Shown here piece after piece: positions 58,715 to 64,000 of a DNA stretch of 64,000 bases. Source of the DNA: Tannerella forsythia (GTDB lineage Bacteria; Bacteroidota; Bacteroidia; Bacteroidales; Tannerellaceae). Below the pieces are notes generated by a model. It was not told where the DNA came from and ran no database searches. It saw only the letters and a list, made by a program, of their open reading frames with translations. The translations under genes and the position numbers were made by a program. The first letter of the stretch is position 1, and every line of letters begins with the position of its first letter. The DNA lies in NCBI RefSeq assembly GCF_003860135.1, contig NZ_RQYN01000009.1, positions 1 through 64,000 on the forward strand. The letters are read 5' to 3'.

Positions 58715-59650
58715 TTAATAGGCCTCGCGGTACTTCGTGCCGTCCTTGTCTTCGAGAATATTGAGGTAACTTTTATAGCGCGACTGGCTGATGTAATGCG
58801 CTTCGACGGCCTCGCGCACCGCGCAGCCCGGCTCATTCGTATGCGTGCAGTTGCTAAACCGGCAGTCGGCCGAATGTTTGAATATCTCGGGGAAATAATG
58901 CGCCACTTCTACCCCCTGCATCTCAATCGTCCCGAAACCTTTGATGCCGGGCGTATCAATCAGATACCCTCCGTTCGGTAGCGGAATCATTTCGGAGAAC
59001 GTCGTGGTGTGAACACCCGCTTTGTGATATTCGGAGATATCTTTCGTTCGGAGCTTGGCATGCGGCAACAGCTTGTTGATAATCGTCGATTTCCCAACGC
59101 CCGAATGGCCGGACAGCAACGTAATCTTGTTGCTGATCTTGTCCGACAGCGCGTCGATTCCTTCGCCCGACGTAGCACAAAGCTTCATGCAGTCGTATCC
59201 GATGATACAATAAAGCGTCATCAGCCCTTCCAGATATTCAAGCTCGTCGGCGTCATATCGGTCTATTTTATTGAAGACGAGTAAAGCCGGAATCCCGTAA
59301 GCCTCGGCGGTGGCGAGGAAGCGATCGATAAAAGTCGTCGTCGTCTGCGGATAATGAATCGTAACGACGAGCAAGGCCAAGTCGATATTCGCCGCAAGAA
59401 TATGCGACTGCTTCGACAGGTTCGATGCCCGCCGGATCATATAGTTTCGGCGGTCGCCGATTGCCGTAATAAATGCGCTGCCTTCGCGGTTCTCTTCGAT
59501 TTCGACCCGGTCGCCGATGGTGATCGGATTCGTACTTCGAATGCCTTTCAGCCGGAACGAGCCTTTAATCTTACAATCGACCGACCGACCGTCGTCGGTA
59601 TGCACCGTATACCAACTACCGGTATTCTTTACGACAAGGCCGTGCATCAA
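58715..59650 (-). CDS. rsgA: Ribosome small-subunit-dependent GTPase A
   Basis: RsgA helps mature the 30S subunit. The 311-residue protein has an N-terminal OB fold (about 1-70) and the circularly permuted GTPase order: G4 NKID (127-130), then G1 GHSGVGKST (181-189), then DTPGIKGFG. The C-terminal zinc site is [16 protein letters not shown]. Its ATG overlaps the stop of frr by four bases, so the two ribosome-related genes are translationally coupled. Confidence 0.97.
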   Translation of the reverse strand: MMHGLVVKNTGSWYTVHTDDGRSVDCKIKGSFRLKGIRSTNPITIGDRVEIEENREGSAFITAIGDRRNYMIRRASNLSKQSHILAANIDLALLVVTIHYPQTTTTFIDRFLATAEAYGIPALLVFNKIDRYDADELEYLEGLMTLYCIIGYDCMKLCATSGEGIDALSDKISNKITLLSGHSGVGKSTIINKLLPHAKLRTKDISEYHKAGVHTTTFSEMIPLPNGGYLIDTPGIKGFGTIEMQGVEVAHYFPEIFKHSADCRFSNCTHTNEPGCAVREAVEAHYISQSRYKSYLNILEDKDGTKYREAY

Positions 59651-60210
59651 ACGGTCATGATTTCTTTTTCTTTCGCCGCGTACAGCTCGTCCACTTGCTT
59701 GATGTACTTATCGTGAATCTTCTGCACGGTCGCTTCGGCGTCTTTCCCCGCGTCTTCGGGCACTCCTTCTTTAACGGCTTTCTTGAGGTGCTCGATCACA
59801 TCCCTACGCGTATTACGAATGCTGATCTTTGCCGTTTCGGCATGTTGTTTGGCGCCCTTCGCGAGTGAGCGGCGGCGTTCTTCGGTGAGCGGCGGGATGC
59901 CGAGGCGGATCACTTCGCCGTTGTTCTCGGGCGTAATGCCTACTTCGGACGTAAGAATAGCCTTCTCAATCTCCTTCAACATCTGTTTTTCCCACGGGGT
60001 GATAATGATCGTTTTGGCGTCGGGTGTCGTGATGGACGACACATTAGCGAGCGGCGCCATGCTGCCGTAATAAGAGACTTTGACATTGTCCAGAATACGC
60101 GGACTTGCCTTGCCGGCGCGAATGCGTGCCAGCTCATCGTCTAAATAGCGAATCGCCGACGACATCTTCGTTTCGGCATCTTTGATGATTTGGTTGGTGT
60201 CTGCTAACAT
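59647..60210 (-). CDS. frr: Ribosome recycling factor
   Basis: Frr splits post-termination ribosomes together with EF-G. The 187-residue length and sequence are typical: [55 protein letters not shown], given here as residues about 19-73. [32 protein letters not shown] follows. It has a full consensus promoter just upstream and is followed by rsgA. Confidence 0.98.
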   Translation of the reverse strand: MLADTNQIIKDAETKMSSAIRYLDDELARIRAGKASPRILDNVKVSYYGSMAPLANVSSITTPDAKTIIITPWEKQMLKEIEKAILTSEVGITPENNGEVIRLGIPPLTEERRRSLAKGAKQHAETAKISIRNTRRDVIEHLKKAVKEGVPEDAGKDAEATVQKIHDKYIKQVDELYAAKEKEIMTV

Positions 60211-60233
60211 AACTTTTCATTTTTTATTTTTCA

Positions 60234-60264
60234 CAAAGATAATTCCTTTTTGTATATATGCAAA
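60234..60264 (-). promoter_or_regulatory. Promoter of frr-rsgA
   Basis: TTTG (60264-60261), 19 nt, then TATCTTTG (60241-60234) is a full match to the Bacteroidetes consensus. The leader to the frr ATG is about 18 nt. Confidence 0.75.
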
Positions 60265-60429
60265 ATGTGTGTAAGATAGTAATCGCGATGAAGTCAGACG
60301 AAAATGAAAGATCCGGGCTCGCTCTATTAGAAAGGAAAGATGATGACAAGGCCGGACAGCCGTAACTTGACTCCTCCGAGGCATCTCACACCGCGTGCAA
60401 GCTATCACCTTTCCTTCTAAACACTAAAA

Positions 60430-60462
60430 AAGCTGCCTCATAGCGATTCAGCTTCTTTTTTT
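60430..60462. terminator. Bidirectional hairpin terminator
   Basis: AAGCTG (60430-60435) pairs with CAGCTT (60449-60454), with seven Ts after it on the plus strand and a T-rich tract on the minus strand. The lactonase gene ends 350 nt away on the minus strand and is the only gene it could serve. No other feature is seen in 60265-60811. Confidence 0.45.
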
Positions 60463-60811
60463 ATTTCTGCAGCCGACCTGTACATTTCTTGTCTTGGTCA
60501 CAAGTTCTGATTTGGGGAATGGTGTCTGTTTTGATAAGTATCAACAAAAACAACTAAACGGAGAATTTTCTCTGCGATTCGGACGGTTTTTACCTCATGC
60601 GATAGCCTTTCCGATATAGTTTGAGTATATTAAAGACAAAAGCAAGAGGGTGTGTAAAGAATGGGTAAAATGCAAGGCGCTAAGGATGAGAGCCAGGGAG
60701 CACACTAACGTATATGACCGAGCTCACATTCAGCAAGCAACGCAGCAGTTCGCCCGTTATGACACACCCTCCACAATGTCTTTTTAGAATACGGAATAGC
60801 CCCAGCGCAAG

Positions 60812-61945
60812 CTATCTTGCTCCGAATCGAAGACACACCGGCCGATGCACGAGAATATCTTGCCGTGTATCGGTTAATAGGCCATTTTCCGGATTACGTC
60901 GGAAAACTTGTATCTTGTGTTCATCACGACAGGCTACGAGCAGATACCGTCCGTCGGGAGTAAGCGCGAAATGGCGCGGATGCTTTCCGGTAGGCTGGTA
61001 ACCTGCCTTCGTAAGCGTTCCGTCCGTCGGAGAAACGGAGAAGATCGCGATTCCGTCTCCCTGTAAGCGGTTCGAAGCATAGAGGAACTGTCCATCAGGC
61101 GATATTTTGATGTGAGCGCTCCCACGTGCTCCCATACTGTCGGCTACGATCCCTTGCTTCGCTTCCATATCTCCCTTGCGATCATGATATACGACCACCT
61201 GTCCCGACAATTCTCCAAGTAGATACAGATATTGCCCATTGGGATGGAAATCGAAGTGACGCGGGCCTGTTCCGGGAGGGGTTTGAATTACTTTTACCGA
61301 GTTTTTATCGAACGGTATCGAGTCGGGAGTTATCTCGTATCGATAAAGATGATCCGTACCTAAGTCCGACGCGAACAAATAGCGGCCGTCGGGCGAAAAA
61401 CGTACCGAATGCAGGTGCGGCTGTTTCTGACGCTCCGGATCGAGTCCTTCGCCCTTGAAAGAAAGCAATTGTGTGAGAGGCCGCAGGCTGCCGTCCGTAT
61501 GAGTGGGAAAGACGGAAATGCTTCCTCCGCCGTAATTAGCAGTTACGACCCGCTGCCCCATCGGATCGAGCTCGATATAGCAAGGAGAGCTTCCGCCCGC
61601 TTTCTGCGAGTTGAGAAGCGTAAGACTGCCTTCTGTGGAGTCGAAAGAGAGAGCATGCACGTAGCTGTCGTCAGTGCCGTTCTCACTTACGGTGTAGATT
61701 CGTGTCAGGTCTGCATTCAGAGTCAGAAACGAAGGATTCGAGACTTCTGCCATGGTAACAGAATCAGCTGTTCCGGTAGCCTCATCGAAACGATACACAT
61801 AAATTCCGCGGCTTTCTCCCGGAGAGGTATATGTACCGACGAACAGATAAAGGCTCTCTTCGGGTATCGATTGCTTCGTATCATTCTTTTTCCCGGAGCA
61901 AGCAACGATCAACGGGCACATCCATAAGAGGGTGAAAAATTTCAT
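60812..61945 (-). CDS. Lactonase-family beta-propeller lipoprotein (6-phosphogluconolactonase-like)
   Basis: The 377-residue protein resembles the YbhE/Pgl lactonase family, a seven-bladed propeller. Visible blocks are YLFVGTYTSPGESRGIYVYRFDEATG, NPSFLTLNADLTRIYTVSE, CYIELDPMGQRVVTANYGGGSISVF, PHLHSVRFSPDGRYLFASDLGTD and GPRHFDFHPNGQYLYLLGE. The N-terminus (FFTLLWMCPLIVAC) is a lipoprotein signal, so the protein is exported and a role in the cytoplasmic pentose-phosphate pathway is unlikely. The ATG at 61945 is preferred over an upstream TTG. Confidence 0.88.
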   Translation of the reverse strand: MKFFTLLWMCPLIVACSGKKNDTKQSIPEESLYLFVGTYTSPGESRGIYVYRFDEATGTADSVTMAEVSNPSFLTLNADLTRIYTVSENGTDDSYVHALSFDSTEGSLTLLNSQKAGGSSPCYIELDPMGQRVVTANYGGGSISVFPTHTDGSLRPLTQLLSFKGEGLDPERQKQPHLHSVRFSPDGRYLFASDLGTDHLYRYEITPDSIPFDKNSVKVIQTPPGTGPRHFDFHPNGQYLYLLGELSGQVVVYHDRKGDMEAKQGIVADSMGARGSAHIKISPDGQFLYASNRLQGDGIAIFSVSPTDGTLTKAGYQPTGKHPRHFALTPDGRYLLVACRDEHKIQVFRRNPENGLLTDTRQDILVHRPVCLRFGAR

Positions 61946-62059
61946 CAGATATTTTTTGTTTTTTTTATTCAAACGGTAAAACCTGTCGTTTCTTGTACTG
62001 TCATCCGTATTTTACGATGCCATTTGTTCGGATGATCGTTTGACCGAAGGCCTCACGTC

Positions 62060-62091
62060 GTTGCGGGATCCGGAAATTATCGTTACTTTCG
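62060..62091 (+). promoter_or_regulatory. Probable promoter of the ICMT-like gene
   Basis: GTTG (62060-62063), 20 nt, then TACTTTCG (62084-62091) resembles the Bacteroidetes promoter with one change in each box. The leader would be about 58 nt. Confidence 0.4.
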
Positions 62092-62154
62092 CAGCCCGAA
62101 TGAGAGAGACAACGTCCTTCTGAATTCCGAGTCAACTAAAATTTTAATCATATT

Positions 62155-62679
62155 ATGTTGTATATCATTATTACATTCGCATTCTTTTTTGCTCTTCGAC
62201 TTGTTTCATTATCGTACTCTATCCGTAACGAGAAACGTATCCTTCAATTGGGCGCTGTACAGCATGGAGCCTTCAATTCGCTTATGCTTACCCTCGTGCA
62301 TATCGTGTATTATTTCTCCGCACTTTACGAAGCATATCGATCAGGTATCGGCTTCAATCATTATTCGGCTTGGGGAACGGCAGTGATGGCATTTTCCTAT
62401 ATCATGCTGTTTTACGTGATCTATAAACTCCGTGATGTGTGGACGGTGAAGGTCTATATTGTTCCGAACCAACGCATCGAAAAGAGTTTCCTGTTTCGCG
62501 TCGTTAGACATCCGAATTACTTCCTGAATATTATTCCCGAATTGATCGGTGTCGGCCTGCTTTGTAACGCATGGTATACGATGATGATCGGACTGCCGGT
62601 TTACGGTTGTTTCCTCGCCATACGTATCCGGCAGGAAGAAAAAGCCATGAAAGGGATGTGGAGCTCTACCAAGCTCTGA
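62155..62679 (+). CDS. Isoprenylcysteine carboxyl methyltransferase-family membrane protein
   Basis: The 174-residue protein has four to five membrane helices and the C-terminal ICMT/PEMT-type signature RVVRHPNYFLNIIPELIGVGLL ... YTMMIGLPVYGCFLAIRIRQEEKAM, in which the RHPNY block binds S-adenosylmethionine. Bacterial members are mostly uncharacterised, so the substrate is unknown. It is a single-gene unit between the lactonase and SusC-like genes. Confidence 0.88.
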   Translation: MLYIIITFAFFFALRLVSLSYSIRNEKRILQLGAVQHGAFNSLMLTLVHIVYYFSALYEAYRSGIGFNHYSAWGTAVMAFSYIMLFYVIYKLRDVWTVKVYIVPNQRIEKSFLFRVVRHPNYFLNIIPELIGVGLLCNAWYTMMIGLPVYGCFLAIRIRQEEKAMKGMWSSTKL

Positions 62680-62880
62680 TGTTGCTTTTGATAAAAAATC
62701 AATCGCATTGATATAAAAGAGTATAAAGCTCTTTGCCGTAGTGATGCCGTAAGGTTATAGCGTATGTTTTATAACATGGCGTAACGTTGCAGCAGGTTGT
62801 TTTTTGGGTAGTAGGAGGATTATCGGGTTTTTTGTGGAAAAAAATCCGATTTTTGCAGTAACATTAAAAAAAGAATACCC

Positions 62881-64000
62881 ATGAAATGTAAATCGCTACT
62901 TGTTTTTAGTTTTCTGCTGATGCCGTTATGGCTTTTTGCCCAGCAACGCATAACCGTTTCGGGTGTGGTAACGGAGCAAGCCACCGGCGAGCCCGCCATT
63001 GGTGTCAGCATTCTGGTAAAAGGTACGACGAATGGGACCGTGACCGGCCTCGATGGTTCGTACACGTTATCCGACGTTCCGGTTCAGGCAACGTTGGTAT
63101 TCAGTTATATCGGTATGACGACAGTGGAGCAGGCCGTGAACGGACGCTCACGTATCGATGTGATGATGTCGGAAGATCAGCAGGTATTGGATGAAGTTGT
63201 GGTTATCGGTTACGGTAGCGCCAAGAAGCGTGATCTGACCGGGTCGATCGTCAGCATCAAAGCCGCCGAGTTTGCCGATCGTCCGTCGACGAACCCATTG
63301 GCCTCCATACAAGGGAAGCTTGCGGGGGTGCAGGTTGTCAATGCCGGACATGCCGGACAAGATCCGGAGATTCGTATCCGCGGTACAAATTCTATCAACG
63401 GATATGCGCCGTTGTATGTTGTGGACGGTCTGTTTTCTGACAACATCAATTATTTGAACCCCGCCGATATCGAGTCGATGGAAGTATTGAAAGACCCTTC
63501 ATCGCTCGCGATTTTTGGCGTTCGCGGTGCCAACGGAGTGATTATCGTGAACACGAAACGCGCCAAATCGGGACAGACCGTCGTGAATGTCAACTCGTCT
63601 CTCGGATTCAGAAACGTCGCCGACCGGATGTCGATGACTAACGCCGCCCAATTTCGCGAGCTATACGATGAACAGCGCGTCAATCAGGGTCTGGGCGCAT
63701 ACGACTACACGAAATGGAATGCCGATACCGACTGGCAGGATGTGATCTTCCAGCAGGGTTTTATGACGAACCACAATGTGAGCATCACAGGCGCCAGCGA
63801 GAAGAATCGTTTTTATTTAGGTCTCGGTTACACATCGGAGGAAGGCAATATTCTGCATGAAAAGTACTCGAAAGTAACGGCAAACCTGAACAGCGATTAT
63901 CAGGTGACTGATTTTTTGCGCTTCGGATTTCAGGTGAACGGTTCGCGTACATGGCCGTCCGATGCCAAAGGTGTATCGGGAGCCATCCGAGCCGCACCGA
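62881..64000 (+). CDS. SusC/RagA-family TonB-linked outer-membrane protein (5' part)
   Basis: The first 373 codons are present and the frame runs off the right edge. A signal peptide (MKCKSLLVFSFLLMPLWLFAQ) is followed by a carboxypeptidase-regulatory-like domain (ITVSGVVTEQATGEPAIGVSILVKGTTNG ... LVFSYIGM). Next come the TonB box and SusC signature (LDEVVVIGYGSAKKRDLTGSI), then the plug domain (IRIRGTNSINGYAPLYVVDG, IFGVRGANGVIIVNTK). These proteins import glycans or peptides with a SusD-type lipoprotein partner, whose gene is expected beyond the window. The gap 62680-62880 has no clear promoter. Confidence 0.95.
   Translation, partial: MKCKSLLVFSFLLMPLWLFAQQRITVSGVVTEQATGEPAIGVSILVKGTTNGTVTGLDGSYTLSDVPVQATLVFSYIGMTTVEQAVNGRSRIDVMMSEDQQVLDEVVVIGYGSAKKRDLTGSIVSIKAAEFADRPSTNPLASIQGKLAGVQVVNAGHAGQDPEIRIRGTNSINGYAPLYVVDGLFSDNINYLNPADIESMEVLKDPSSLAIFGVRGANGVIIVNTKRAKSGQTVVNVNSSLGFRNVADRMSMTNAAQFRELYDEQRVNQGLGAYDYTKWNADTDWQDVIFQQGFMTNHNVSITGASEKNRFYLGLGYTSEEGNILHEKYSKVTANLNSDYQVTDFLRFGFQVNGSRTWPSDAKGVSGAIRAAP

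Noticed and set aside
60640-60775. Inverted repeat GAGGGTGTG ... CACACCCTC as ends of a mobile element
   Set aside because: The arms are only 9 bp and about 100 nt apart, with no ORF, no target duplication and no second copy in the window.

Overview
The window reads as chromosomal DNA of a Bacteroidales bacterium that carries a type IX secretion system (T9SS), most likely a Tannerella- or Porphyromonas-like member. The supports are a complete porP-K-L-M-N cluster, a very large secreted protein with a T9SS-type C-terminal sorting domain, SusC/RagA and BtuB-like TonB receptors, many DUF families typical of Bacteroidales (DUF2851, DUF3108, DUF4301, DUF5106, DUF2795), and promoters of the Bacteroidetes form TTTG-N19-22-TAnnTTTG in front of many genes. 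No rRNA, tRNA, CRISPR array, integrase or intact insertion sequence was found. The genus is an inference.

Layout. 1-6.4 kb: a repeat cluster cut by the left edge, then minus-strand genes for a YbaK deacylase, an Rpn-type nuclease, a DUF3108 protein, an Ig-like lipoprotein and a DUF2851 protein. 6.5-10.3 kb: plus-strand operon dapB-lepB-lepB2-wbqC, preceded by a 14-codon leader ORF. 10.3-17 kb: a 41-bp hairpin repeat array, then the T9SS core read right to left (porP to porN). 17-19 kb: DUF2795, a cobalamin adenosyltransferase and a DUF5106 lipoprotein. 19.4-25.1 kb: the 1887-residue presumed T9SS cargo protein with its own strong promoter. 25.2-28 kb: a dispersed structured repeat and a murein-peptide pair (NlpC/P60 endopeptidase plus dipeptide epimerase). 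28-36.3 kb: envelope proteins, DUF4301, an RlmL-like methyltransferase with a palindromic repeat tail, and dipeptidyl peptidase IV. 36.4-38.2 kb: a lipoprotein, a broken second copy of it, and repeats. 38.2-51.6 kb: ten tightly packed minus-strand genes, tig-clpP-clpX-recQ, three periplasmic PPIase-type genes, an OstA-like gene, a small membrane protein and mutL. 51.8-64 kb: an RRM protein, a CPBP protease, an ECF sigma/anti-sigma module divergent from a TonB receptor, a second copy of the dispersed repeat, dgt, frr-rsgA, a lactonase, an ICMT-like methyltransferase and the start of a SusC-family receptor.

Much of the window concerns the envelope. Trigger factor and ClpXP handle cytoplasmic folding and turnover. 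The SurA/parvulin chaperones and the OstA-like protein serve periplasmic and outer-membrane assembly. The two signal peptidase genes process exported precursors, and PorKLMNP exports proteins such as the large CTD protein.

The most unusual items are a second signal peptidase homologue with serine in place of the catalytic lysine, two 41-bp hairpin arrays whose stem arms change together, a palindromic in-frame repeat at the end of the rRNA methyltransferase, a mosaic intergenic element present three times, and a 14-codon ORF ending four bases before dapB.
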